Assembly (NCBI RefSeq): GCF_024347535.1
Contig: NZ_AP025498.1
Location: 806,001 to 870,000, forward strand
Length of the DNA stretch: 64,000 nucleotides
Source: Vibrio kanaloae
Lineage (GTDB): Bacteria; Pseudomonadota; Gammaproteobacteria; Enterobacterales; Vibrionaceae
Direction of reading: 5' to 3'
Positions 45,167 through 54,770 of this stretch are shown here, piece by piece. Each line of letters opens with the position of its first letter. Within the stretch, counting starts at the first letter, position 1. A model generated the notes under the pieces. That model worked only from the letters and a program-made list of their open reading frames with translations. It was not told where the DNA came from and did no database searches. The translations under genes and the position numbers were made by a program.

Positions 45167-46069
45167 TTAGTTTGCTTGCCACTGGTTGTACTGCAGTGAA
45201 TAGCCACCGAGTTTTTCAATTAAGTTAGTGAGCACGGGTCCATTGATGTGACTTCGTGAAACTAAACAACCCACTGGCGTGAGCCAGCCACCATGTTCAT
45301 GCGCCACAGGTAGAGCCACTAGCTTTCCTTTCTTAATTCCTTCCATCACCATCATTTCAGGTACATTTGCCCAGCCAACATCCTGTTCAACGAGATCAAT
45401 GATGGTTCTGTGGTTGTTGGCATACCAAAGCATCGAGCTAATGCCATAGGTGAACCACAGTTCTCGCTGCTTGGAACTGCGATGCACGCATTGGCGGTAA
45501 CGTTTTAAGTCGGAATCTTGCACTACGGGCATTTGGCTGAGTTCGTGCGTGGCGGAGCTTACAGTCAAAAAGCGTGCTTGGCCAAGTAAGAAGAAGTCCA
45601 TATCCACCTTAAGTTCACCATCTGCATAGATGATGCCTATCTGCGCTTTTCCGCGTCTCACTAGATCTTCTACATCGAAGGTTGAGGTCGTAATAATATC
45701 GAAGTGTGTAATTGGGAACTGATCGGCTAGTGAACTAATTATCTTGATGAAGTTTTTATCAATGATGCTCTCATCAACAGCAATGATCAGTTCGTGCTCG
45801 TCTTCCTGTGTCAGCGATTCTACTTTTTGATCGAAGTACTTTTGTTGGTCGAGAATAGACTTAGCGACAGGCAATAACGCTTTACCTGTGTTGGTCAAAA
45901 CAGGGATGTTTTTCTCTCGGTTAAACAGCTCTTGGTCGATAGCGATCTCTAGGTTAGCGATTGATTGGCTAACGCCGGACTGAGCGCGTTTCAGCTTGCG
46001 TGCGGCCGCTGAGAAAGATCCACTTTCACACACAGTGACGAAGACTTTTAGTTGCTCAAAACTGTACAT
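45167..46069 (-). CDS. LysR-type regulator, probable controller of the PACE pump
   Basis: 300 residues from the ATG at 46069 (MYSFEQLKVFVTVCESG). The helix-turn-helix is residues 15-60 (GSFSAAARKLKRAQSGVSQS). The effector domain follows (HELIIAVDESI). It is divergent from the PACE-family efflux gene with about 130 bases between, the same arrangement as the aceR/aceI pair in Acinetobacter. Confidence 0.85.
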   Translation of the reverse strand: MYSFEQLKVFVTVCESGSFSAAARKLKRAQSGVSQSIANLEIAIDQELFNREKNIPVLTNTGKALLPVAKSILDQQKYFDQKVESLTQEDEHELIIAVDESIIDKNFIKIISSLADQFPITHFDIITTSTFDVEDLVRRGKAQIGIIYADGELKVDMDFFLLGQARFLTVSSATHELSQMPVVQDSDLKRYRQCVHRSSKQRELWFTYGISSMLWYANNHRTIIDLVEQDVGWANVPEMMVMEGIKKGKLVALPVAHEHGGWLTPVGCLVSRSHINGPVLTNLIEKLGGYSLQYNQWQAN

Positions 46070-46203
46070 GGTGTCTCTCAATTCTAAATAGGGGGATAAT
46101 ATTCAGGCTATCACTATTCGTGATGGTTGTTAACTTTCTATTATTATTTACGATGACATAATCCTAGCCAATCCAACACATAGTAGATTATTTAGAGGAA
46201 TGT

Positions 46204-46632
46204 ATGAGTACGTTAGAAAGAGTGTTTCACTCAGTATTATTTGAAGTTTTGGCTGTAACGCTTTCAATTATAGGCTTAGCGATATTTACCGATCATGATG
46301 TGAATGCCTTATCAGGAACCATGATAGTTGTTGCCACCATCGCGATGATTTGGAACTACTGTTTTAACCGCATTTTTGATCGCTACTTTACGGGTGAAAA
46401 ATCCAAGCGTTCGCTTAAATTACGTGTTTTTCATGTCATGTTGTTCGAAGCTGGTCTGCTGGTCGCGACTATTCCAGTGATGGCTTACTTGCTTAACGTG
46501 GGGATATGGCAGGCATTTTTGATGGACATCGGCGTTACTGTCTTTATTACCATTTATGCGTTTGTATTTAACCTGACTTATGACCATGTTCGAGCATTTT
46601 GGGTGCAACGAACTGAATTGGCCCTTCGGTGA
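46204..46632 (+). CDS. PACE-family multidrug efflux transporter (AceI-like)
   Basis: 142 residues, four membrane helices in two bacterial-transmembrane-pair (BTP) repeats. Repeat 1 begins RVFHSVLFEVLAV with the conserved acidic residue E14; repeat 2 begins RVFHVMLFEAGLL. The family exports biocides such as chlorhexidine and, physiologically, short diamines, driven by protons. AGAGGAATGT precedes the ATG. The divergent LysR gene is its likely regulator. Confidence 0.9.
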   Translation: MSTLERVFHSVLFEVLAVTLSIIGLAIFTDHDVNALSGTMIVVATIAMIWNYCFNRIFDRYFTGEKSKRSLKLRVFHVMLFEAGLLVATIPVMAYLLNVGIWQAFLMDIGVTVFITIYAFVFNLTYDHVRAFWVQRTELALR

Positions 46633-46756
46633 AATCTAGGTGTGACGCCTAAGGGTATGTTTTCTATATGTAACTCATTAAGTTTCCGAAATACCATGGT
46701 TAATAATGGTATGATCGAAGGTCCAGCACCATGAGTTATAAAGAATAGGAAAGAGA

Positions 46757-47350
46757 ATGACTAACCTTACACATCAGCAAGAAGATGCAATGGCTACGTT
46801 TAAGGAAAACCTACACCTTCCAAATGGTGGTTTTCATAAACTGATTATTGAGCTAAGTAAGGAATATCAGCTGCCTTTTCAAAAGGTGCGTGCCGTTTTA
46901 AAGAAGGCTCAAAAAGACGTTGAACGTCAAATCCGTGAAGATTTTTCGAGTATTGATGATACGGTACTTAGCCAAGCGAATTGGTTGAGCATCATTAAGT
47001 CAAAGCTTATCGAACTGGCGAAAGATAACCAAACGGTGATGGATAAGCTGCAACTCAATCTGAAATATCAAAAAGTGTTGTCGGCAACCAATGGTTCAAT
47101 TGCAAGTGAAGACGAGCGTGATGAATTGATTGAAGAGTTGATTCAAGCTTATGAAAAAGAGGTATTCAAGCCTTTACTGGCGATGCTGCATACAACAAAA
47201 CTGTATTGGAAACTGATGCTGGTGGATGAGACATGTAAGATGAATGAGGTGAATCGTGAGAAGTTCAGTGATTACCCTCAACACATGCAAGCTGCAGAAC
47301 ACTTATATAAACTTGATCAAAAGTTAAGGTCGATGCCGTTAACGCAATGA
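46757..47350 (+). CDS. Hypothetical cytosolic protein, helix-rich
   Basis: 197 residues, highly charged and predicted mostly helical with possible coiled coil (about 40-140, KKAQKDVERQIREDF and DERDELIEELIQAYEKEV). No signal peptide, membrane segment or metal motif. AGGAAAGAG precedes the ATG. Family not recognised; probably a lineage-specific Vibrio protein. Confidence 0.7.
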   Translation: MTNLTHQQEDAMATFKENLHLPNGGFHKLIIELSKEYQLPFQKVRAVLKKAQKDVERQIREDFSSIDDTVLSQANWLSIIKSKLIELAKDNQTVMDKLQLNLKYQKVLSATNGSIASEDERDELIEELIQAYEKEVFKPLLAMLHTTKLYWKLMLVDETCKMNEVNREKFSDYPQHMQAAEHLYKLDQKLRSMPLTQ

Positions 47351-47527
47351 TAATGACGCATTGATGATTCAAGGTTCAATATAAGCGACTTTCAATGAAA
47401 GCACGATAACCTAGCTAGCGTGAGCCGCGTGTGAAATGCAAAAGGGCTAGGTTTCTAATTTTCTTTGTTCTGCTGGAGCGAATTGAGGGTCACATTTTGA
47501 GACTAAATATGTAATCTTTGGGAAATG

Positions 47528-47737
47528 CTATAGGAGTGTGAAATGTCCTAGTGTGTTTCCGTTGCCCGAAACTATTGTTCCGACGCTGTCCTGTTCATTA
47601 AACTCAAAGTCTATGAGATAACTGTTGTGTTGTAGCTTTGGCAATATGTGGCGGTGGAGTATATCGCTATTAAGTTGTCGAATCTCTGTGATCCATGACA
47701 GTTCTTCTTTTAGTAAGTCTATTTTAATTGTGAGCAT
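47528..47737 (-). CDS. Small hypothetical protein
   Basis: 69 residues. AAAGGT lies 5 bases before the ATG, and the composition is balanced (KIDLLKEELSWITEIRQLNSD), so a real gene is plausible. No domain recognised and no neighbour in operon. Confidence 0.5.
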   Translation of the reverse strand: MLTIKIDLLKEELSWITEIRQLNSDILHRHILPKLQHNSYLIDFEFNEQDSVGTIVSGNGNTLGHFTLL

Positions 47738-48343
47738 TTATTACCTTTTAGTTTATTGACTGTTTTATCGCGTGATAATTGATACCAATGTGTTTGTCGT
47801 GTTGTTCTGCGTGACATAATTGTGCCTTGTGTTTATTACATTTATATTTAAGTAGTTGAACTATTTTTAATTTGCTAGAAAAAAAGCAAATAACGAATAG
47901 AACGGTAGTGGGATCGAATTTGAAAGCTATTGAATGACTATCTAGGTGAAAGCTGACGCAGAGATGGTGTAACGAGGGAATCGAGAACTGTCTATGAGGA
48001 ACTTGGACTGAATTTAGCATTAACAGCTCTTTAAATCAGAGCCAGAGGACGCACTATACGCCTAGTTTTTTTAATTACAACTTTATTTTCAATTAAACTT
48101 AAAATAATCAGCATACAGAATTCCATTTATAGGGAGATTGATGAACATAATGATGGCTGATGATTGGTTTCAAAATATGAAAGGTTTGATGCTTCACTGA
48201 TTTATTTTTTTAATACGATATGGTTGTTTTTGCAACGAGAATGACTGTCGCTAATGGCTAATCGAGATAACCAGATATGAATATCCACTTTTACGCATTT
48301 GAATACAAAAGTTGTTGTGCTGCACACTTGATGCGAATATAAT
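47738..48343. other. Long AT-rich intergenic region upstream of vctP
   Basis: About 600 bases with no convincing gene; a minus-strand frame at 47748-48020 lacks coding character and a ribosome binding site. No repeat or tRNA was recognised. Its right end carries the Fur box of the vct operon. Confidence 0.4.
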
Positions 48344-48358
48344 TGATAACTATTATCA
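48344..48358 (+). promoter_or_regulatory. Fur box upstream of vctP
   Basis: TGATAACTATTATCA matches the 7-1-7 Fur consensus TGATAATnATTATCA at all but one base and lies about 140 bases before the vctP start. Strong candidate for iron repression of the operon. Confidence 0.75.
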
Positions 48359-48499
48359 CTTGCGTTGCTGGTTTGTTACTCATTCAATAACAAACTTTAC
48401 GTTATCGTTATTTAGCTGTTGTTTACGCATCAGATTACTTATGAATCATGTGACTTTCATAAGTGAGTCGCGGTTTGTATCAACAACACAGGAAGAGAC

Positions 48500-49426
48500 A
48501 TGAAAAAAATAATCAATTCAGTTCGCCAATTATTGAGCGGGCTTGCTGTTGCGTTATCATTCACGATGGTCGTTCAAGCGGAAACCGTCACCATTGAGCA
48601 TGTAAAAGGTACAGCGCAGTTTACTGCAGTACCACAGCGAGTGGTGGTTCTAGGCCACGGTAGCTTAGATGTGCTTGATCAAATCGGTGTGCAGCCAGTT
48701 GGCGCGCCTCATAGCTTGCTGCCTGATTACCTAGCTTCGTACAAAGATACGACGGCAAATACAGGCTCATTAAGCGAACCTGATTTTGAAGCTATCTACA
48801 TGTTGAAACCTGACATCATCATCGCGGAAAACCGCATGCTTAAGGTTTACGACAAACTGGCACAAATTGCTCCGACCATCATGTTCTCTATTGAAGGTGA
48901 CAAGTACTGGGCTGATGCTCAGCAAAATTGGCGCGCACTAGGCGACATCTTTGGTAAGCAAGCTGAAGTCGAAGCGATCATTAAAGAGACTCAAGCTTCT
49001 ATCACAGCAGTAAACGACAAAGTAGCGTCTGACGAAACTTCAGCAATGATGTTGATGAACAACGGTAATAATATTGCGATGTTCAACAAAGGCAGCCGAT
49101 TCTCTATCATTTTTGATGACTTTGGTTTCGTTGAATCAAAGAGTGCGGTAGTGGCCCCAATTAAAGGGAGTCACGGTAACTTAATCTCATTCGAATACAT
49201 TGCTGATGCAAAACCGGAAGTGCTTTACGTACTTGACCGCGAAAAAGCGATTGGTAAGTCAGAGGGGCGAGCACAACAACTATTCAATAATCCATTAGTA
49301 GCTGCAACACCAGCAGCGCAAAAGGGCAACATTGTTTACCTCGATTCAAGTGCTTGGTATCTGGCGGGTGGCGGTGTAACTGCGGTTCACAGAATGCTTG
49401 GTGACATTGAACGTACCATTCAATAG
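48500..49426 (+). CDS. vctP: Siderophore ABC transporter periplasmic binding protein
   Basis: 308 residues, signal peptide 1-27 (VVQAE). FepB/FatB-type fold: VPQRVVVLGHGSLDVLDQIG, GSLSEPDFEAIYMLKPDIIIAE (in parts) and FEYIADAKPEVLYVLDR. Named after V. cholerae VctP because the order P-D-G-C and the nearby prtV match that locus; FatB/CeuE-type naming is equally defensible. It captures a catecholate siderophore or fragment in the periplasm. AGGAAGAG precedes the ATG. Confidence 0.82.
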   Translation: MKKIINSVRQLLSGLAVALSFTMVVQAETVTIEHVKGTAQFTAVPQRVVVLGHGSLDVLDQIGVQPVGAPHSLLPDYLASYKDTTANTGSLSEPDFEAIYMLKPDIIIAENRMLKVYDKLAQIAPTIMFSIEGDKYWADAQQNWRALGDIFGKQAEVEAIIKETQASITAVNDKVASDETSAMMLMNNGNNIAMFNKGSRFSIIFDDFGFVESKSAVVAPIKGSHGNLISFEYIADAKPEVLYVLDREKAIGKSEGRAQQLFNNPLVAATPAAQKGNIVYLDSSAWYLAGGGVTAVHRMLGDIERTIQ

Positions 49427-49446
49427 TAACCAATAGTTCGATTCTT

Positions 49447-49478
49447 GGGCTTATAAGAACGTTCTTATAAGCCCTTTT
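49447..49478 (+). terminator. Palindromic hairpin between vctP and vctD
   Basis: GGGCTTATAAGAAC and its exact inverted copy form a 28-base perfect palindrome followed by TTTT. As an internal terminator or RNA-stability hairpin it should raise vctP over vctDGC. Confidence 0.75.
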
Positions 49479-49523
49479 CACTTTCCATACGGGCTCCCCG
49501 AGACTACCTTTAGTGTTATTTCT

Positions 49524-50477
49524 ATGTTGAAACCCATTGCAGCTGCTGTATTTCTTGTTGTGCTATGTGTGGTGTCATTGATGGTTGGGGTTGCTGAAAT
49601 CAATTTTAGTGATTTCTTAAATGGCAACCAACACGCCAATTCTATTTATATTGTTAGCCGGATCCCTCGACTATTCGCGATTGTACTTGCCGGAGCTGGT
49701 TTGAGTGTCTCCGGTCTTATTATGCAGCAGATCGTGCAAAATAAGTTCGCCTCGCCGTCCACGATGGGTACGATTGACTGTGCCATGTTGGGGTATATCG
49801 TTGGTATACTGATGCTGGGTAACGCCGCGCAATGGAGCTACTTAGGCTTCACCTTCGCGTTTGCAGTTTTCGGTACCTTGTTATTAGTTCGTTTCTTACA
49901 ACATCTTAAGTTTAAGAATGCGGTTTTGGTGCCATTAATTGGTATTATGTATGGTAACGTTGTCTCGTCTCTAACGACATTTATCGCCTACAAGTATGAC
50001 TTGGTGCAAACCATGTCGGCATGGACAATGGCGAATTTTGCGAGTGTGTTACAAGGCAGCTATGAAATTCTGTACCTCGCGGTTCCTGCTTGTGTGTTGG
50101 CTTATTACTTCGCCAGCCAATTTAGTGCGGCGAGTATTGGCGAGAGCTTTGCAAAAAACATCGGCCTGAATTATCAGAAGATTGTTTTTATCGGTGTTTC
50201 TCTAGTCGCGATCTGTGCTTCTTCTGTGGTGATGATCGTCGGTGTTATTCCATTCCTTGGTCTAATCGTTCCTAACATTGTGTCTTTAATGATGGGCGAT
50301 AACATGAAGAAAATTTTACCTTGGACGGCTTATTGGGGCGTGATCTTGGTGTTAGCTTGCGACTTGTTAGCTCGAGTCATCATCTTCCCTTATGAGATTC
50401 CAATCTCGATGGTAATCAGCATCTTTGGTGGCTTGATTTTTATCTACCTAATCATGAGAGACAAGACGAATGCGTGA
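49524..50477 (+). CDS. vctD: Siderophore ABC transporter permease
   Basis: 317 residues, FecCD-family permease with about nine helices. Motifs: RIPRLFAIVLAGAGLSVSGLIMQQ, FASPSTMGT, and the coupling loop VGVIPFLGLIVPNIV. It pairs with VctG to form the channel. Weak ribosome binding site; its 3' end overlaps vctG by 8 bases. Confidence 0.85.
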   Translation: MLKPIAAAVFLVVLCVVSLMVGVAEINFSDFLNGNQHANSIYIVSRIPRLFAIVLAGAGLSVSGLIMQQIVQNKFASPSTMGTIDCAMLGYIVGILMLGNAAQWSYLGFTFAFAVFGTLLLVRFLQHLKFKNAVLVPLIGIMYGNVVSSLTTFIAYKYDLVQTMSAWTMANFASVLQGSYEILYLAVPACVLAYYFASQFSAASIGESFAKNIGLNYQKIVFIGVSLVAICASSVVMIVGVIPFLGLIVPNIVSLMMGDNMKKILPWTAYWGVILVLACDLLARVIIFPYEIPISMVISIFGGLIFIYLIMRDKTNA

Positions 50478-51420
50478 TTCAGTAAAAATTGCGATTCTGG
50501 CCATCGCGTCTTTGTGTATGGCGGCAGTCTTTGTGGGGCAGGGACTTACGTGGGATAACTATGAGTTCTTCTTGTCTCTGCGACTACCCAAAGTGCTGTC
50601 GATTGTGTTGGCGGCTGTGGCGATCTCGGCGTCGTCACTGGTTTTCCAAACCATCACTAATAATCGAATTTTAACACCTTCAATTTTGGGTTTTGACAGT
50701 TTATACATGCTGGTTCAAACGTCTCTTTTGTTTGTGTTCGGTGGTACCAGTTTTTGGGTAATTGACGTTATCGCTAACTTTTCACTGTCTGTGGCGGTGA
50801 TGATCTTGTTCTCATTTGTGTTGTTTCATTTCTATTTCAAGAGTAAACGAAACAACGTATTTACACTGTTGCTGATTGGTATCGTGTGTGGCAGCGTATT
50901 CTCGAGCCTTTCCAATTTCTTAACTATGTTGATTGATCCAAACGAATTTGCAGTGCTGCAGAATGTGATGTTCGCAAGCTTCAACAACGTAAAAGGTGAG
51001 TTGGTTTACCTTAGTATTATTCCATTGGGGGTGAGCGTGTTTGGCCTGTGGCTTCTGGCTCCCAAGCTCGATGTGCTTTGGCTTGGGGTCGATAATGCGA
51101 CAAGTTTAGGTGTGAACACTAAGCGACTTACCCAAATTACGTTAATCATTGTTTCCATTATGGTGGCGATATCCACTGCTTTAGTCGGGCCTGTGCTTTT
51201 CTTTGGCTTGATCACCGTGAGCTTGGCTCGTCAGATGTTCAGCTCTTATCAACACCGCGTGCTTATCATCGCCAGCAGTTTGTTAGCAGTGGTGCTGTTG
51301 TTGTCTGGGCAATGGTTTATTGAAAAAGTGATGGCGTTTGAAACCACGGTGAGTGTGATTATTAATTTGGTTGGCGGTTTATATTTTATGTTTTTGTTGT
51401 TACGCACCAGAATTCATTAA
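50470..51420 (+). CDS. vctG: Siderophore ABC transporter permease
   Basis: 316 residues, second FecCD-family permease. Motifs: LRLPKVLSIVLAAVAISASSLVFQ, LTPSILGFDSLY, and the coupling loop VGPVLFFGLITVSLAR. The heterodimer partner of VctD; the start lies inside the vctD 3' end, giving coupled translation. Confidence 0.85.
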   Translation: MRDSVKIAILAIASLCMAAVFVGQGLTWDNYEFFLSLRLPKVLSIVLAAVAISASSLVFQTITNNRILTPSILGFDSLYMLVQTSLLFVFGGTSFWVIDVIANFSLSVAVMILFSFVLFHFYFKSKRNNVFTLLLIGIVCGSVFSSLSNFLTMLIDPNEFAVLQNVMFASFNNVKGELVYLSIIPLGVSVFGLWLLAPKLDVLWLGVDNATSLGVNTKRLTQITLIIVSIMVAISTALVGPVLFFGLITVSLARQMFSSYQHRVLIIASSLLAVVLLLSGQWFIEKVMAFETTVSVIINLVGGLYFMFLLLRTRIH

Positions 51421-51432
51421 AGGTAGTAAGTA

Positions 51433-52197
51433 GTGATTAAATTAACAGGTTTGAGTAAGAAGTATGGCAAATCACTCGTGGTGGATGATGCCAGTGCTAT
51501 GTTCCCAAAAGGCGAAGTGACTTCTATTATTGGCCCAAATGGTGCGGGGAAAAGTACATTGCTTTCAATGGCGAGTCGCTTAACTGAAAGTGACGCTGGT
51601 GAGGTGATTATTGGTGACAAGTTACTGGCTGAATGGGATACCAAAGAGCTGGCAAAGCACCTTGCTGTCCTAAGACAGTCAAACAACATCAACATGCGAT
51701 TTACGATTCGTGAGTTGGTCTGTTTTGGTCGTTTCCCTCATTCCCAAGGTCGCTTAAAAGCAGAAGATAATAAAATTGTTGATACTGCTTTAGAGCACCT
51801 CGGTATTACTGATATTCAAAACAAATACCTAGATGAGTTGAGTGGCGGTCAGCGTCAAATGGCGTTTATTGCAATGGTTGTGGCGCAAGATACCGACTAT
51901 GTGTTCTTGGATGAGCCACTCAACAATCTTGATATTAAGCACTCGGTAGAAATCATGCAGACGCTTCGTCGTTTAGCGCATGAGTTTAATAAAGCGGTAG
52001 TGATCGTGATTCACGATATCAACTTTGCTTCTTGTTACTCAGATAACATTGTTGCAATGAAAAAAGGCCAAGTGGTTAAGTCGGGTAAGGTCTCTGAAGT
52101 GGTTGAAAAGTCAGTAATGGAATCGATCTACGAGATACCGTTTGAGATTCGTGAGTTCGATGGCGTTCGCATCTGTATGTATTACTCAGGTCGATAA
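51433..52197 (+). CDS. vctC: Siderophore ABC transporter ATP-binding protein
   Basis: 254 residues starting at a GTG after AAAGGTAG. Walker A is GPNGAGKST, the signature LSGGQRQM, Walker B VFLDEPLNNLD, the switch histidine VIHDINFA. It completes the VctPDGC importer. No receptor gene follows, so the outer-membrane partner must lie elsewhere. Confidence 0.88.
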   Translation: MIKLTGLSKKYGKSLVVDDASAMFPKGEVTSIIGPNGAGKSTLLSMASRLTESDAGEVIIGDKLLAEWDTKELAKHLAVLRQSNNINMRFTIRELVCFGRFPHSQGRLKAEDNKIVDTALEHLGITDIQNKYLDELSGGQRQMAFIAMVVAQDTDYVFLDEPLNNLDIKHSVEIMQTLRRLAHEFNKAVVIVIHDINFASCYSDNIVAMKKGQVVKSGKVSEVVEKSVMESIYEIPFEIREFDGVRICMYYSGR

Positions 52198-52300
52198 CCT
52201 TGCTGTATCCAACCATGAAAATTGATATCACTTAAAGAACCTAGCCTTTACTTTTATGATTACCCCTCGTAACTCTTAGCATTAAAGGCTTTCGGTCAAT

Positions 52301-53209
52301 CTACGAAACGAACGAATGACAGACACTGTGTTTGATCAACTCAATCACAGTGTTGTATCTGTGTGGTAGCTTTCTGTTTCGCTTCTGAATCAAATATAAG
52401 GTTTCTTCAACTTCTACTTTTGGAGGAACTACATACAACTTATCGCGTTCTGGAAAATGTTCCACAGCGCCCGCTGGTAAAACCGTAAACCCAAGCCCTT
52501 TTGATACAGGTAGCAAGATCTGGTGAAGCTGATTGATGTAGCCAGATCTTGGTATCTCATTAACGTTGATGTTCGCTAAGTCTTTATCTCCGCACAGGTC
52601 GAAATACAAAGACAAATAGTGTGCAGAATCTGGATGGGCAATCAGGCCTATGTCATGAAGTACTTGCGGCGTTATCTCTAAATCAGCAAGACTGTGATGG
52701 ACGATAAGACACAAGGCTTCTTTGCCAATGACTTGGCTTTGGTAATAACTGTCGTTGGGCGAGTGTCTAACGATGCCGATGTCAGTCGTGCCTTGGAGCA
52801 AATCATTTAATATCTTTTGGTTTGGCGCAGCTTCTAGGTGAATGCTTAATTCTCGATGTTGTTGCTGCAATTCAAGAAGCTTTGGATAAAGGCGCAGAGA
52901 TAAAGAGCCAGAGCACGAAAGGTTACATTGTCCTGAATACGGGTTGTCAAAACTCAGAGACTCAAAAAGGTCTTCTTGGTCTTTCTCTAGCTTAAGCGCA
53001 TAACGATACATAATCCGGCCTTGTTCGGTCAGTTCGAAGCTCTTATTTTCTCTCGATAACAAGTCACAGTGACAAGCTTGCTCAAGCTTTTTGATGTGTT
53101 GGCTAACGCCAGGCTGCGTCATATACAGCTTTTCTGCGGTTTGGGTGAAATGACCAACTTCAACCAGAGTTTTAAATGTATTGAGCCAAAGTGGATTAAT
53201 CATACTCAC
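52301..53209 (-). CDS. LysR-type transcriptional regulator
   Basis: 302 residues. The helix-turn-helix is residues 5-62 (LWLNTFKTLVEVGHFTQTAEKL, TQPGVSQHIKKLEQACHCDL). The effector domain follows. It is divergent from the MFS gene about 215 bases away, so it probably controls it. Effector unknown. Confidence 0.85.
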   Translation of the reverse strand: MSMINPLWLNTFKTLVEVGHFTQTAEKLYMTQPGVSQHIKKLEQACHCDLLSRENKSFELTEQGRIMYRYALKLEKDQEDLFESLSFDNPYSGQCNLSCSGSLSLRLYPKLLELQQQHRELSIHLEAAPNQKILNDLLQGTTDIGIVRHSPNDSYYQSQVIGKEALCLIVHHSLADLEITPQVLHDIGLIAHPDSAHYLSLYFDLCGDKDLANINVNEIPRSGYINQLHQILLPVSKGLGFTVLPAGAVEHFPERDKLYVVPPKVEVEETLYLIQKRNRKLPHRYNTVIELIKHSVCHSFVS

Positions 53210-53425
53210 CTTTTATTCCATAATAACAAAAAATTATTATTATCTTTAATTATGATAATTTCAAATCTAGCGTCTAAACTAGCGTCAATCAAAACTAAAG
53301 TGATAGGGAATTTCTGAGAATCAGCGGTTAGGTGACTTCGTGGAGTATCTTATGAGTAACAAAGTGTTGCGACTTTGTTGGATTTTTGGTCTATTGATCA
53401 ACTGTGCTCATATTTAGGAACGAAG

Positions 53426-54601
53426 ATGAATAGAAATGTTTGGCTGCTCTCACTGTGTCAGGCCTTATTGATGACAGGTAACATATTACTGATTTCGGTG
53501 ATTGGCTTGATAGGCAAACAGATTGCGCCTAGTGTCAGCATGATTACTTTGCCGGTTGCGCTGCAGTTTTTGGGTTTAATGGCTGCCACTATTCCAGCGT
53601 CTTTAATTTCAGGAAAGTTAGGACGAAAACGAGGCTTTAGTATTGGTAATGTAGTCGGTATTACCGGAGCAAGCCTCGCAACTTATGCGTTATCTCAGCA
53701 ACATTTCTATTTGTTTTGCCTCGCCACATTTTTACTTGGAGTTGGGATCGGTTTTGGTACGCTTTATCGCTTCGCTGCAATTGAAGTGTGTGACGAAAAT
53801 GCACGCCATCGTGCTATTTCAATATCAATGGCTGGTGGCGTTCTCGCCGCTGTATTGGGGCCTAACTTAGCGATCATGTCTCAGCAATGGTCAGCAGATG
53901 GTTTGTATATCGGTGCTTTTGCGTCGTTGATCGGCCTAAACATATTAGCTTTAGCGTTGTTACAAACAATTCAGTTTCCCAAAGTCTCTTTTAATAGCCA
54001 AGCACCAAAAGCCGATCCCCTCAGTGTGATCATTAAAGCGCCGAACTTTATTGGTGCCGTGTTTGCTGCGATGGTTGCTTATGCCGTAATGAATATTTTG
54101 ATGACCGCAACACCATTGGCGATGATCGGCTGTGGCTTTGACTTTACTAAGGCCGCTGGCGTGATTGAGTGGCACGTGTTGGGTATGTTTGTGCCGGCAT
54201 TCTTTACGGGTTCCCTTATCGAGAAGTTTGGATCACGAATGATGATCCTTGTTGGTGGTGTTCTATTTGTGGTGAGTATTGCCATCAATATCCATGGTGT
54301 ATCGATTTGGCACTTTAGGGCGGCTTTGGTTGTGCTTGGCGTGGGTTGGAACTTTATGTTCATCGCCGCAACGGGTTTGTTTAGCCAATCTTATGAGTCG
54401 CAGAACAAAGCCAAGGCTCAAGCATTTAACGAGTTTGTTGTATTTGGTTGTGTCACTGTCACCGCGCTATTATCCGGCTGGTTAGAATCGACCGCGGGCT
54501 GGCAAAACCTAAATATTTACGTACTCCCGTTCGTGTTAGCGGTGATTATGATGTTTGCGTTTAGTGCTCGAAAATCTCACATTCATAAACAATCTGTGTA
54601 A
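53426..54601 (+). CDS. MFS transporter
   Basis: 391 residues from the ATG at 53426, with AGGAACGA before it; upstream in-frame sequence lacks transporter character. Twelve helices; the loop 2-3 motif is SGKLGRKRGFSIG, the usual GxxxDRxGRR equivalent, with GVGIGFGTLYRFAAIEV later. Its relatives are YfcJ/TsgA-like carriers of unknown substrate. Paired with the divergent LysR gene. A run of eight Gs follows the stop codon. Confidence 0.83.
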   Translation: MNRNVWLLSLCQALLMTGNILLISVIGLIGKQIAPSVSMITLPVALQFLGLMAATIPASLISGKLGRKRGFSIGNVVGITGASLATYALSQQHFYLFCLATFLLGVGIGFGTLYRFAAIEVCDENARHRAISISMAGGVLAAVLGPNLAIMSQQWSADGLYIGAFASLIGLNILALALLQTIQFPKVSFNSQAPKADPLSVIIKAPNFIGAVFAAMVAYAVMNILMTATPLAMIGCGFDFTKAAGVIEWHVLGMFVPAFFTGSLIEKFGSRMMILVGGVLFVVSIAINIHGVSIWHFRAALVVLGVGWNFMFIAATGLFSQSYESQNKAKAQAFNEFVVFGCVTVTALLSGWLESTAGWQNLNIYVLPFVLAVIMMFAFSARKSHIHKQSV

Positions 54602-54673
54602 GAGGGGGGGGGCGGGTTGTTGGCTAGAAAGTCTTTCACCTTGACGCCGCTTTTCTGCCTCGCATGTAAACAA

Positions 54674-54715
54674 AAGGTTCATCGCGGCTTTCTGCGGAAA
54701 GCCGTGATGAACCTT
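54674..54715. repeat. Long inverted repeat between the convergent MFS and prtV genes
   Basis: Arms of 19 bases (AAGGTTCATCGCGGCTTTC and its complement, one G-T pair) with loop TGCG. There is no clear T-run, so it may be a terminator pair or a mobile/REP-like palindrome. Confidence 0.65.
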
Positions 54716-54770
54716 AAGTAATCATAAATAAACCTTAGATAATAATGGATAAGTCTTAGGTAATAACGAT

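Noticed and set aside
47748..48020. 90-codon minus-strand frame upstream of vctP
   Set aside because: No ribosome binding site, His/Cys-rich random composition, AT-rich non-coding context.
54602..54612. Run of eight Gs after the MFS stop codon
   Set aside because: A homopolymer outside coding sequence and with no promoter nearby; not a credible phase-variation switch.
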